DNA from: Diadema setosum
Taxonomy: Eukaryota > Echinodermata > Echinoidea > Diadematoida > Diadematidae
Assembly: GCF_964275005.1 (NCBI RefSeq)
Contig: NC_092685.1
Location: 10,689,654 to 10,753,653, forward strand
Reading direction: 5' to 3'
DNA length: 64,000 bases
Under the pieces are notes generated by a model, which was not told the origin of the DNA, did not search any database, and saw nothing but the letters and a program-made list of their open reading frames with translations. A program made the position numbers and the translations under genes. This document shows, piece by piece, positions 24,511 to 36,382 of this stretch. Position 1 is the stretch's first letter. Every line of letters starts with the position of its first letter.

Positions 24511-25736
24511 CCAGAAAAAAAGAAGAAGATAGCGTTGAACTTTCATCTCCCGTGCTTGAGGAGAAGAAAATACATCATGTTGTGCAAAACGTCACTCTGT
24601 TTGGCCACACATTAATGATTGTGAAATGTTTCCCTGATAATGTCATAAGTGCTAATAGAATTGACTCTAAGACATTCACATTCAAATGTTATATTTTGTG
24701 TAATCCATGCATATACGAACTAATTTTGGTTTTTGAATGAAAAGTTTGTTAAATATAATTTTTACGGATGAAAAAATAAGTCACTGAATTACTAATACGT
24801 ATTATTACAGAATTGTAACATATTAAGATTGGAAACTGGATTTTGGGAATAGCTCGAACGATTTTATTGCTACTTGCGTGCTTGAGAATAATATACACTT
24901 TATGTATCCCATTTAGTTCGATATAATTCAAAACATATACATCGATTTTGTGTTGGGCTTACCTATACTTGCAATAGGAAATGGCAGCCATTTGGGACAC
25001 CATTTTGGACTCTTTCCCCCTTTTGTACCACAAAGTTCAAAGGAATCAGAGCGTGTCTCGCTGATATCTTAGAAAATGCTTTACGGTTGAAGAGAGGCAC
25101 GCTGGTATACTCGATGGCTGTTCAAATACGTATAGTGTACCCTTTTCTACCCCTTTATCCCCACTGTTGGGGACACGGAACCCTTGTGATAGCAGCGCGG
25201 TGGTCTTGTCGTAAATAATTATAGGAGGAAGGAGAAACGGCATGCTTCCAAATCCTTCCGAGCTTGACGGGAAAACGACAAAAAGATAGCTGGGTGTGCA
25301 TCAATAGACATTTTTTTTTCTCTCTCTATGTTATCTCATCTCGAGTCAATGCTTGAAAGGATGAGGTATATATACGGTCATTATGTTCTTTAAACGGCTA
25401 ATCACTTGCTTAAAAAAAAAAAAAAACTAACCACAAACAAACATCAGACTGAAGCTATACTGAAGCTGTTTCATCTGATATCAGCAGGAAGGGCCGCCAT
25501 GCTTTCTCTCATCTGACAAAGAGTTTAGATACAATCCTAAAAATGCAGTGAAGGAAAAGGTCATCCACAAGGACGGAATTTTCCAATAGAGTATCAAAGA
25601 ATGATGTCATAGCAATTCATCGTCTTGGAAAATGGTTCTAAACAACCTCACCTGGCCCGAGTGTTTATGAGTGCACCTGGTTGAAAGCCAAGCTTTCACA
25701 AAATACTGTGACATAATAACCTTGGAGTCAAAAGGG

Positions 25737-25775
25737 GCCTGAGCTTTCGATCCTAGCAGAATCTTCGTCAGAGGC
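25737..25775 (-). ncRNA. type I hammerhead ribozyme motif (Penelope-type)
   Basis: Read on the minus strand, the parts occur in the right order. Stem I strand is GCCU, then the core CUGACGA, one extra A, stem II GAUUC / loop UGCUA / GGAUC (4 Watson-Crick pairs and 1 G-U), then GAAAGCUC, and stem I return AGGC. All conserved core bases (CUGANGA, GAAA, a U followed by C at the cleavage site) are present. Stem III would be the 4-nt palindrome AGCU with no loop. This matches reported Penelope-like element ribozymes, thought to act as dimers. Self-cleavage is not proven by sequence. Confidence 0.82.
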
Positions 25776-26567
25776 AAAATGACAAACATGCAGGGAAAGC
25801 AATCACATATAAGGACTTTACACAACAAGAACAGACAGGGACAAGCTGGGTACACAGAACAAAGAAACAAAGGAGAGGGAGGTCATGGGCAAGGAGCCCA
25901 ACAGGTAAAAGGAGGGGGATTAAAGCAGGAGGGTGGACAGACAATAGGCAGAGGAGAGGGGACAGACAAAAGGCAGAGGGGGTCAGTGATGATCATGAGG
26001 ATCAAGGAGGCAACCAATGAAGGAAAAGGATGAATAGGGAGGCAACATCAAAGAAGATAGGGAACACCAGAGGGATAAAGAAAGGGAAAGAGTGAAAAAA
26101 GCAACAGCAAGAGGAAGGGAGGGGGGGGGGGGGGCTGAGCAAACAGTGAGCCCTGAAAGGTGTACCAGGAGGAGGCAACAAGGGGAAGAAATCAAACATA
26201 TCAAAGTGTATACATATACACACACAGTAATAATAATGACAATGAAATAACAGTAATGAAAAGAATATTGATAAAAGAAATAAAATAAAGCACATATGAA
26301 AAACTGGGGGAGAGAAAACTGTATACATTGTAAGTACACAAAAAGCAGGCAAGGCAAGATAAGCACAAGTATGTGTAAACAAACAAAACCGGGTGTGTGT
26401 GTGTGTGTATAGGTAGAAAAGGCTGTATAAAAGAGACTCGGACTAGAGGAAGGAATCAATTGGGGAAAAAAGGGTCTGCAAATGGAAAAAGGCACAAAGA
26501 AAGAACAAAATGAAATTGAAAAATGAAAAATGAAAAAGCGAATAATAATGGTGATAATAATAATAAT

Positions 26568-26569
<2 letters not shown>

Positions 26570-26621
<52 letters not shown>
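26570..26621. repeat. A-run followed by (TA)n microsatellite
   Basis: About 24 A residues followed by about 14 TA units, directly after the stop of the Penelope-like ORF (its 3' side). Confidence 0.9.
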
Positions 26622-26641
26622 TCTAGAGATATAAGAGGTGG

Positions 26642-28798
26642 TTAGTCATTTCCCTCCTGGATGTTGAGGCCATGGGGTTGGATGGTGTGAAGTCGTCTCA
26701 TCCAGAGCTTCTCTCTGCTGGTTCTGACTGTGTCTGGACGAGTGCCTAAAGATTCAATGCCCTGCAGAGTCATATCAGTGATGGAATGATCGGGTAGATT
26801 GAAATGGTGGCCCACTGGAGTGTCGAGCTTGGCTGTGTTGACGGTAGATCTATGTCCGTAGAAGCGTCTTTTGAGTGTTGTCTTGGTTTCCCCAACATAC
26901 TGGATTCTACAAATTCTGCAAGTGATGAGATACACGACATTAGTGGTGGTACAAGTGATGTTTCCCTTTGTGTGGTGAGAGAGGCCGGTAGAGTTGCTGG
27001 TGAAAGAGTCACTCTCATGGATGTGTATGCTACAAATGATGCACCTGCTGGCTGAACATTTGAATGTGCCATGCTGTAAAGGAGAAGAATTGTCAGTGAG
27101 GGAGGGTACTTCAGCACGGACGATGAGATCCTTGAGGTTGTGGGGGCGCCGGTACGCCAGGATGGGAGTATCTGGGACGGCCTGGGAGAGACGATCAGAG
27201 GTGTGAAGGATATGGTGATTATCACGAAGGATATTGTGGAGAGAGGGTAGATTGGGATGGAAAGTGGTCACGAGTGGTATTCTGTCAGTGGTGTCCTGCT
27301 TGTTGGTTTTCGGTTTGAGAACTTCAGATCTGGGGAGAGAACGAACTTTGTTGATGGCTTGTTGAACTCTCCTGGTACCGTAGCCCCTGGCTGCGAGATG
27401 TCTCTTCAGGTTCCTGGCATGGAAAGAAAACTCAGAATCCTCAGAGCAGATACGGCGAAGTCTGAGGGCTTGACTGTAAGGGATACTGGTTTTGCAGTGG
27501 CGGGGATGGCAGCTGGCTGAGTGAAGGTACTGATGGGTGTCTGTGGGTTTAGTGTAGAGAGTGGTGGTGACATGGTTAGACTCCTTTCTAACGGTGACAT
27601 CGAGGAAGTTGGTCTCTTCTTGGGAGAAGTCGGAAGTGAATTTGATGGTTCTGTGGAAAGAATTGATGTGGTCAATGAAAGTATGGAGGCTTTCTTCCTC
27701 CCTGGTCCAGATGAAGAAAACGTCATCGATGTAGCGCCACCAAATCCATGGACGACAGGGCGCTGAATCTAACATCTGCTGCTCTAGCTTGGTCATGAAG
27801 AGACAGGCGAAGGAAGGAGCCATCCGGGTACCCATTGCTGTGCCAGATACCTGTAGGTAGTGCTTGTCCATGAATGTGAAGTTGTTTTTCGTCAGTACAT
27901 GTGACATGAGGGATTTGATGTCAGATATGGGGGGGTTGGAATGGCCGCTGCATGTCAAAGCCTCACAGGAGGCTAGAATACCTTCATCATGGGGAATATT
28001 GGTGTAGAGAGAGGAGACGTCGAAAGTACCGATGATTGCTGTCTCGGGTATCTGGTCCTTGATGTCATCGAGCTTCCTGAGAAAGTCTGGTGTGTCATGA
28101 ATGTAGGAGGGTGCGAGTGAGACAAGAGGTTTAATGTGGTGATCAACAAAGAGGGAAATGTTCTCTGTTGGGGAACCATTTCCAGAGAGGATGGGACGAC
28201 CAGGATTGCCAGGTTTGTGGATCTTGGGGAGGAGATAAAATCGGGCAGGTTTGGCATTAACGGGGGAGAGAAATTTGTGAGCCTTCTTGGTGAGGTGTTC
28301 ATGTTCCTTCATGTCATCGAGTGTCGACTGGATCTGTTGGGAGAAATTATCTGTGGGATCAAAGTCAAGAGGTGTGTAGTGGGAAGGATTGCGGAGATGT
28401 TTCATGGCTTCATCGATGTACTGCTGGCGGTCCATTACTACAACAGCTGATCCTTTGTCTGCGGGCTTGATGATGATGTCCGACCTGTTTTTGAGAGATG
28501 AGAGAGCCTGGCGCTCTTCCTTTGGGAGATTGTCATGTGATGCAATGTCGAGGGTATCTGCGGAGTGGACTTGAGATGAGACAGCTTCGATGTACGTTTC
28601 CAGGGAGGGAACTCTATTCTTGGGGGGAATCCATGAGCTTTTTTGATGAAAGGGCTCAGGAGCAGAAGGGGGTTCATCGAGAAAAAACTCTTTGAGGCGT
28701 AACCTGCGGTAGAAAGAAGAGAGGTCTTGGCTGAGTGCTATCTGATCGACCTTGGGTGGAGTGGGGCAAAACTTGAGACCTTTTGAGAGAAGAGACAT
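26642..28798 (-). CDS. Penelope-like retroelement polyprotein (RT + GIY-YIG endonuclease), intact
   Basis: This is a single uninterrupted 718-residue ORF of a mobile element that copies itself by reverse transcription. The RT core includes IIIKPADKGSAVVVMD (108-123), FYLLPKIHKPGNPGRPILS (187-205), motif A GTFDVSSLYTNIPH with Asp260, motif B SGTAMGTRMAPSFACLFM (318-335) and motif C YIDD (356-359). A Cys cluster (C581, C586, C589) precedes a C-terminal GIY-YIG endonuclease: VVYLI (621-625), QYVGET (633-638), RRFYGHR (644-650), a Glu in SREKLW (about 697) and a late Asn (712). RT plus C-terminal GIY-YIG without integrase is diagnostic of Penelope-like elements; the extra Cys cluster suggests a Neptune-type lineage (inference). 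No stop or frameshift breaks the ORF, so the insertion looks young. The start ATG lies 12 nt inside a 16-bp motif that recurs next to the downstream ribozyme repeat. Confidence 0.95.
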   Translation of the reverse strand: MSLLSKGLKFCPTPPKVDQIALSQDLSSFYRRLRLKEFFLDEPPSAPEPFHQKSSWIPPKNRVPSLETYIEAVSSQVHSADTLDIASHDNLPKEERQALSSLKNRSDIIIKPADKGSAVVVMDRQQYIDEAMKHLRNPSHYTPLDFDPTDNFSQQIQSTLDDMKEHEHLTKKAHKFLSPVNAKPARFYLLPKIHKPGNPGRPILSGNGSPTENISLFVDHHIKPLVSLAPSYIHDTPDFLRKLDDIKDQIPETAIIGTFDVSSLYTNIPHDEGILASCEALTCSGHSNPPISDIKSLMSHVLTKNNFTFMDKHYLQVSGTAMGTRMAPSFACLFMTKLEQQMLDSAPCRPWIWWRYIDDVFFIWTREEESLHTFIDHINSFHRTIKFTSDFSQEETNFLDVTVRKESNHVTTTLYTKPTDTHQYLHSASCHPRHCKTSIPYSQALRLRRICSEDSEFSFHARNLKRHLAARGYGTRRVQQAINKVRSLPRSEVLKPKTNKQDTTDRIPLVTTFHPNLPSLHNILRDNHHILHTSDRLSQAVPDTPILAYRRPHNLKDLIVRAEVPSLTDNSSPLQHGTFKCSASRCIICSIHIHESDSFTSNSTGLSHHTKGNITCTTTNVVYLITCRICRIQYVGETKTTLKRRFYGHRSTVNTAKLDTPVGHHFNLPDHSITDMTLQGIESLGTRPDTVRTSREKLWMRRLHTIQPHGLNIQEGND

Positions 28799-29163
28799 AA
28801 TAACCTTGGTAGGCCTGCACTATTATCGAATGGACTGTACATAACAGAGCTTATGCATTTTTGTGTTCACCTGTTATGCTTTTGTTATCATCACGGGCGT
28901 AGAATGCTCGTGCCAAAGTGATTACAGTATTGAAAAGATAGAAATAATCAATACACAATTTCAAGAAAATGTTACTACAATAGCACCAAAGGGGAAAAAA
29001 GCAGGTGGAACCCACAGTTTACACTCAAGCATTATTGTATTTCTCTTTCATGACAATGCGTATTTGTGCTAACTTGTTATAGTCTGGTTGCATTGTTTGT
29101 TTTTTGTTCGTGTTTTTTTTATAATAATACATGTAATAATTAAAGAAAACCAAAGTCTAAATG

Positions 29164-29680
29164 CAAACGTGGATTGAGTGAAGGCAGCAATATCAGTAGG
29201 ACACATCTGTGAGAGTGTGCGGAATTGAATCGACAGTTATGAATTTCTAAAGTTCTATGGGGCCATCATTGCTGAATGAAAGACTGCTACATTTCGTGAT
29301 GTCATTTTGTACGACAATGCACAGAAAATAGCAAGACTTCCACGAAGTTTCATTTTTTTTTTTGGGGGGGGGGGGAAAGTACACATTAAATTGAAATGTT
29401 TCTGACATGTATACGTTTAGGGAAGTAATAAATTATTTACCCTGCTTTCTGAAAGAGGTAAGTCAAGCGCTCTTAAATTATGCTAGAATGGAGAAAACGG
29501 CTGAATTTTCTCTACATTTTCTTTATATTGTTGTCCACAAAGACGATAATGATGTCAGTGTAGTAGTCTCCATATCCTGTGATGCCAGCACGATTGTCTG
29601 ATATTTCTCAAACCTTCTATGTTCTACTCATATTACTGCTTTTACTCAATCCATATTTATATTTGGGTTCAAGTTGTACA
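29164..29680. mobile_element. diverged foldback MITE, 'GGACAAG' family, copy 4
   Basis: Contains GGATTGAGTGAAGGCAGCAA near the left end and TACTCAATCCATATTTATAT near the right, with related inner blocks. A T-run/G-run tract interrupts it at about 29353-29375. Confidence 0.65.
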
Positions 29681-30404
29681 GGTGTCTGTAAAAGGTTGTT
29701 CATATAATTGTTAGTTAAAAAAAAGGACAACCCCCCAAGTCTACTAGATGTACATTACACCTGCACTTCGTCCTCTTCAGTGTTATGTAATAACATCTTT
29801 CTTTGCACGACATAATTATGTTGTGAACTTGTCTGTCTATTATTATGCATGGTAGATCAGGATAATGAGATTTTCCAATGTCTTTACCACTTACCAATCC
29901 AATCTCGGAGGCAAAAGGGACATAACTTTACCCCTTGGAGTCATATTCCCTTCTCCCATTCCACATAAGGCATGTATTCGATTAATGTTGTTTTGTTTTA
30001 ACTGATAAACCCTGGAGATAAGTGTGAATGGAGGGACTGCCAATCCTGGATAACACAATTCTGCACGACATGCCAATTGATGGGTAAAAATTTCCAACTT
30101 TCCATCCAGGTAAGCTCGTGACCGAGCCTGAGGAATTTAGGTCAGTCGTTCAATTTCGTTTACCTGTGCTGTGCTGTGCCCCCTGAAGAGCTTGCGCGCA
30201 TCAGCGCTCTATTTTAAAGCTGTCTGATGAAGAGGATTTGATTAATCCTCTTAATAGGTCTATTCCATCTCGCTCATTGGCTTCCTAGAGTGCCTGCCTT
30301 ACTCCCTTTTTCTTTTCTTTTTTTTTTAGTACCTCACGCTGTCCTAAAGTTGCTTAAAGAAAAATTAACCATATGCTCTCAAAAGAGGCATATTTTGAAA
30401 AAGC

Positions 30405-30640
30405 CAAGTGCACAAGTAAATAAGGGTAATCCTCTCCACAAAATAACCTAAAATGACATGTTATTATCATGCTACCTGCATGGGCATATAACAGCTAATC
30501 TCCTTACAAAATTTATTTAAAAGAATAGCAAGTGCACGGGCATATTTAGAGTTAATCTCCCCAGAAAATATCAAAAAATGACATGTAATCATAAAGACAA
30601 GTTCACGGGCATTTAAGAATTAATCTCTCCAAATAGTATA
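30405..30640. repeat. degenerate tandem repeat, about 60-115 bp units
   Basis: The sequence AAGTGCACGGGCATATTTAG and TTAATCTCCCCAGAAAATAT recurs in three to four diverged units with TGACATGTAATCATAA-like ends. No ORF. Confidence 0.5.
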
Positions 30641-32119
30641 TTCATCAGAAAAAATGCAAAAAGAAATGTGAGTCCACTGTCTCACACAGGAATTTGTATC
30701 AACTTTTATGTCAGATATGAACCAGTCTTTTTAAAAACTAAATACTGAGGATTTCCAGACAAGGTGCATTGAACCCTTGCTGTATTCAAAGTGCCTGCTC
30801 ACCCCCACCCCCACCCCCATCACCTCTGGGCTCAGTAACACAAAAATACCTGCATTAGTCTCTGCTGACTGAATGCTAATGCTCATTGCTATGAGCAGAG
30901 TTGCTGGTAATTTTCCAGCATTCGTATGCTGTGGTATTTTTAGGTATGATATCACAAGGACGCCTACAGCCTGAACAAATACAATTGTATCAGACCTTCT
31001 TTTGAGGTAGATATGTGTGTGTTTGTGTGTTAATGCTCCCAGCAGATCAACAACAATACCAATAAAAAACAGGCCAAAGTGACAGCGCCCTTCAAATAAC
31101 CACAGCCCAAGCAGGTATTCTATTGTTCAAAAGGTCAGAAATAGATAAGAGATAAGATAAATGACAAACGATAAAGAAGGGATTATAGTTTAGACAAAAA
31201 CAATTTCTATACATTGGATGCCAAACTTCACTGAGAAATCTCATTTGTGTAACTGTAGACTTTCTTCCTGAAAAGACAATTTGAAACGTGAAATTGGCTG
31301 AAGTTGACAGATATACAGAGAATAACAAAAATGTGATATTTATCTATGGCGTCCTTTCAGTAAATTTTTCTTGAACCAATGGCCGGGCTATCTCCAGAAC
31401 GAAGCATGTACAAATTCTGTGTTTTATTATACAAGATTTACCCTCTTATTTCTAGGTCTGTAAGACTAGTAAGTGTTGTCATAATATACATAATCCAATG
31501 AATAAATTGGAAAGCCAGTTTCTTGGAAAAGCCAATTTTTTGGCAGGTTACCTTGAGTTTAAAAGGACTCTGAAGTTATCAGGACATACTGAAACGTCAC
31601 TTACACAAGAAGAACTCGCCACTTCAAACAGCAACCACCATTAAAGGGTTTATCAAAATGACCTACAACTTAGCATACTAGCATAAGTACAAAATACCAT
31701 ATTCTATATACTTTGTATTAATGTGTCGATTCTTTGTGAACACTTTGCTTTAAATCATTCAAAAAAAAAAAAAAAATAGCATTCTCATACTCATGCTTGT
31801 GCATTGATCCCCCGGGGCAGCATACAGAGAAATGAGCAAACAAGGTAGAAAGGTAGCAAGGTAGAATGTCACTAGTCTGAATGAAAATTTTGGAAATAAC
31901 AATATTGACTGTTACTTATCTGCCATAAGAGCCTGCCCCTTTATTTCAACTTCAATAAAGATCATTGATCTTGACCACCGACTAAGGGTACATCCTTTGC
32001 CATCTCTGCACAAAGGAAGTAATTGCTACTGTAATCTATAATTATACCTTTAACACCAAATAAACAGTACTGTCCTCATACCTGGGGGAATTCACCTCGA
32101 GAAGATGAAACTTTAGCTA

Positions 32120-32450
32120 AGTTTTGGTGACCTTTGACCTTAACCTTTCACCCATCATTTCAGGCAAGTAATTGTTGATATATTTCTGTCCTTGCCAAAT
32201 GTTATTCCCAGTGGACATTCATAGCAAAAGTTATGGCTGAAAAACAACACCAAAGTACAGTGACCGGCTCTGATGTTAACTTTTGACTCTTCATTACTAT
32301 CATTTTCATATTGCAAATAATTTTCACTTTTTTTCTACCCTGTTCAACAACTTAAATCACAAATATTACCACTGGATATTCCTAGATGAAGTTACAGCTG
32401 AAAATTTTATCTTACCAAAGTTCAGTGACCTTTGACCTTTGACTGTAAGG
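32120..32450. repeat. unrelated or distant repeat with TGACCTTTGACC sites
   Basis: TGACCTTTGACCTTAACC near 32130 and GTGACCTTTGACCTTTGACT near 32427 flank two loosely similar blocks (CCAGTGGACATTCATAGC and CCACTGGATATTCCTAGATG). The ends of the 5498 family are absent. Confidence 0.55.
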
Positions 32451-32565
32451 GATCATGCCCTCAATCTAAATCACTACATTTACACCTCATGTATCATTCC
32501 AAGGAAATTCAGAGTGGGTTCCCCCCCCCCCCCTCCAAATTGTGACATACGATACGTGAGGTCAA

Positions 32566-32655
32566 TGATATGTGATAGACAAACAAAATAAGCAAAACAC
32601 CAGTGGTAAATGATATGTGATAGACAAACAAAATAAGCAAAACACCAGTGGTAAA
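32566..32655. repeat. perfect tandem duplication, 45-bp unit
   Basis: Two consecutive copies of a 45-bp unit beginning TGATATGTGATAGACAAACA and ending CACCAGTGGTAAA. Confidence 0.92.
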
Positions 32656-33342
32656 GAATTATAAGGGAATGAACATTGACATCAGTCTATGTATTGTAGT
32701 TGGATTTCACTATCGGTTCCTTAATTCTTTGTTTTTCATTTGTGGCATCCATAATTTACAGTATAGTGTATATGATATACCATTGTAGATTAGTGAATTC
32801 ACAAAATGTCTTATTTGAATCTAAACAGAAAAAAGCTATCAATTCTATTCTTTGATAATTAGTGATCCATATTTTTTTTTAATGATAAAGCATGGTTTAA
32901 TTAGTGTGTACTCATTTGGAATTACCATGTAAACCTGGAAATTATTACCTTTTACATTGGAGTTCTGACATTCCCCCCCCCCCTCTTGCTTTTGACAGTA
33001 TTACCATGGTCCATGGTATTACTTACCTTTATATACCACCACTGACATCTTGCACTGAACCTGGAGGCCACACTTCCTACACTTTGATATTCATTCCCCA
33101 TCAATCATTTCTATTAATGCTATTCAAAACCCACCTGCATGTATTCTAAATGTGTTGAAGGTAGACCACTATTATGTACGGGTCAGTGACAAAACACTCT
33201 TGAGGAGGATTATTAGGTAACCTTGGGTTTAGTTGTCCTGTCAACTGAACTGCCCATTCAAAGCCATTCACTCCCCGCAGCACACATAACAATCAACTAT
33301 GTCTCTGTTGAAATTCCACAGAATGTCAGAATTTCATGAGGA

Positions 33343-33738
33343 TTAAAGGGATGGTATGGTATTGGTAGAAATGAGGACTGGGCTTTTAACTTTCTATGAG
33401 ATACCAAGAAAACACTTATGAAAAAGTACACAGCATACCATTCTCAGAGGAATTCAAGGTTTATTTGATGAAAATCGCTTTTGAAATAGCTGAGACATCC
33501 AAAAACAAAGAAAAACAAAGCAATCGTAATGAAAGGTGGGTGCCATGTTTTATGAGGATTGCTCTGTTTTTTTTTTTTATATCTCAGCCATTTCAAAACC
33601 AATTTTCATCAAATAAACATTGAATTCCTCCTGGAATTACATGTTCTTTCATATTTCACACAAAGTTTCTCATTATCTCACCAAAAGATTTTAGAAACCT
33701 GAAGTCTGGTCTCAACCAAAACTACACGATCCCTTTAA
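33343..33738. mobile_element. TTAA-flanked foldback MITE, 'AGGGATGGT' family, copy 1
   Basis: TTAA-AGGGATGGTATGGTATTGG at the left and ACGATCCCT-TTAA at the right. The arms pair through TTTGATGAAAATCGCTTTTG and CAAAACCAATTTTCATCAAA around a centre with GGATTGCTCTG. No ORF. Confidence 0.82.
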
Positions 33739-36382
33739 GCCACCATCCTAAATAGCTTTAGTAATTGCTTCTGCATCAATATCTCATTCGTGATGGTGTT
33801 AGTGTGCTGGACAATTCAAGGTATGAGTCACTGTTTTTGCCCTTGGTGTTTCATAGGACAGGATTTGTATGCACATATTCTTTGCAAGAAGTATGTCAAG
33901 GTAATGCAATTTTAACAAGGAAAGGTAAAGGTTTACACTAAGTGCAGGATAAGCACTCACGGATATGCGAGATTGAAACAGAAACAATATTTATGGTGAT
34001 ATAGCTTCCTGTAATATGCCATTACACACATCATTAACAGGGATGTTTCTGTAAACATATGTAGATTAAACGAATGTAGAAAGATTGCTTTTTTTTGTTT
34101 ACGATTTCATGTTGCCTTCTCTAGATTTGCAACTCTGCAACACTTCGTGCAATCATACTAGTAGAACTATGTAAAGAAAATATATAAGGAACTCTACAAA
34201 TTTTTAACAAGAACTACAAATGTCCATGACCTGATTCTGATATACATTAAAAAAAACCCAACCAAACCATTATTCTCCATGTTTTCTGAGGATGTACATG
34301 TATCCAAAGCACTCTATTGCTGTCCTTGGAAAATGAATCCTAGTGAAATTTCTTTGATATTCATAAAATTTGAAAGGACTGTCTTGATATCTGCCAAACT
34401 TTCACCGAGTGTTTGCCTTTTTCCTTCCGCGTTCTTTGAATCAGCATTTATGTTTGGAGAAACTTCCCCTTTAAGGATGACAGGCAAAGCAGTGCAGGGA
34501 TATCATCCTCATCTGAAGATAAAGATATGATGCATGTTGAAATTTAGGCCACAGACAAAAAGGGTTACTGATTACCCTCTCGTTTATCTCCAGATATGGC
34601 ACAATCCTTGTGCATGTTAAAACCCTTCATACTGCGGTTTGTTCACAGGTGGGCACGCACGCTAGAGTGAGTGCATTCTTTGCCTCTTGGCATGGATGTC
34701 TGGAAACTCATTGTCAGTGAATAGAGCTCATCTAATCCCTAACCTGTATTTTCTGCTATTAGACTGAGGCACTGAATTGCTTCACCTGAGTGGGCATGCT
34801 GACTCTCTATCTAGGTCAAGTTTGGACGGATTACTGAATGCTGATGGGGAAAAAAAACAAAACAATATGGCACATCAAGCTAACTGTCTGGGCTCGTTTT
34901 ATACAGAACACTATTCAAAGGACTCCTAAAAGGAAAAACCAACCTGAAAATCAACATGTCTATAGGTACACTGAATGAAAGAAAGAAGAATAACTTCCAA
35001 TAAGGTATACTGCAAGATAAGAAGAAACTCAACTTTGGTAATTTCTGTAGTAGCCATCTCTTGAAAGCTGCCTGCTGTTTTATACTGCTCCCCCCGCATC
35101 GAAGATTGTGTAACTCATCATGTCCCACGACCCAGATCTTCTTTTTATCCTCAAATATGGTTGTTTGTATTGGTTGCAGAGTTCTCAAAAGCTTCCTAAT
35201 CCCTAATTAAGTGTATGACTGATTCTTAACTTGGGAACAAATTTTAGCACAAAAGTCAATGAAATGAAAAAGTTCCCCCTTTCCCCCATTGTGCATTATA
35301 AAACTTTTATTTTTTGAAAGTCAACATTTATTAACTGATAAACTGCCAATGTTGACATGATCAAATGGTCCCAATTGAGGAAATTCTGTAATTATATTGT
35401 CGTGCATAATTCAATAGATATGTCAGCTTTGTTAAAAACAAAATATGGTTCATTTATGCTGGGTAAACAGGAGCTCAAGAAACAAAACCTTGTATGTTGG
35501 TACACTGTGAGAACATAGTATGTGTGTGACTGCATCCAATGCATGTGTGTGTGTGAGCATGTATGTGTGTGTTCTTTTTTTTTTGTTCTTTCTTGCCACA
35601 GAGTACTAAAATGATGATGCCAGAGTTATTTGTTATAGCTTGGGTTGGAGTGTAACCAGGTGCGAGCATAAACTCTCATGCCAGGTGAGGTTGTTTGGAG
35701 CCAGTTTCCATGGTGATGAATGGTTATGACATCACACTTTGGCACCCCATGCTCCTTGACACGTGCTGCATGATCAAATGTTACTGAATGTTCTGAAGTC
35801 TGAAGTCAAACCGATATGTGGGGAAAATCACCCAAATCCAATTCATTCTTCATGTTCTTTCAATTCCCAAAACAGTAAAAAGTATACTTTACGACCAGCA
35901 ATTGTTAGCCTTGGGAGATTTTACGTGCGAAGCAGTTTGATTGTGTCTTTAAATGGGGGTGTTTGGTAAGGGTAGTAACTTATTAGCTGATCATACATGT
36001 AGGCTGGTTAACACATTAGTGTATAAAGTGGGAAACTTGTGGCTGAACTTCAATTTGACTTTTTTTTTCTACAGGTGTCCATCATTAAGTAAATCATATC
36101 AACCTACATGCAAGTGTTCATGATTGACAGAACATGACTCAAGATACCGTTAACTCTGCGTAAATGCACTTTCTCGACAACCAATATTCAAGAAAGTCTA
36201 GAGATTTCCTCTAGTTCCATGCATATCAACATGTGTGAGGTTTACTGTACACGGTTCACTCTTCATTTCAATGAACTGTTGCCCGTTTCACTACATCCAT
36301 GGATTATAAATTTGTCATTTGAGTTTAGACTCCAAGTATTGATACTTTGAGATGGTTAACTGCAAAAATTAATGAGATTACC

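Larger units (their letters stand above)
17923..25709. other. intergenic, repeats only
   Basis: Apart from the listed repeats I saw no exon I could assign. Block 18200-18900 is less AT-rich but has no recognisable domain. G-runs occur at 21004-21017 and 21757-21773, a C-run near 21995-22008. Confidence 0.6.
25710..28809 (-). mobile_element. Penelope-like retrotransposon copy
   Basis: The proposed extent is from a 16-bp motif at 28794-28809 (minus strand CCAAGGTTATTATGTC) to its second copy at 25710-25725. The 3' side carries a hammerhead-ribozyme motif (25737-25775), a purine-rich non-coding stretch on the plus strand (25776-26560) and an A-run plus (TA)n tract (26570-26621). This fits the known Penelope layout, in which terminal repeats (pseudo-LTRs) carry a ribozyme. 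The 5' copy seems truncated to the 16-bp motif. Boundaries are inferred; target-site duplications were not identified. Confidence 0.75.

Noticed and set aside
25983..26495. 170-codon minus-strand ORF
   Set aside because: The translation is low-complexity (Pro, Tyr, Leu, Ser from purine-rich DNA) in the 3' non-coding part of the Penelope-like element. No domain seen.
26804..28695. Several plus-strand ORFs of 60-105 codons opposite the Penelope-like ORF
   Set aside because: They are antisense shadows of the RT/GIY-YIG reading frame.
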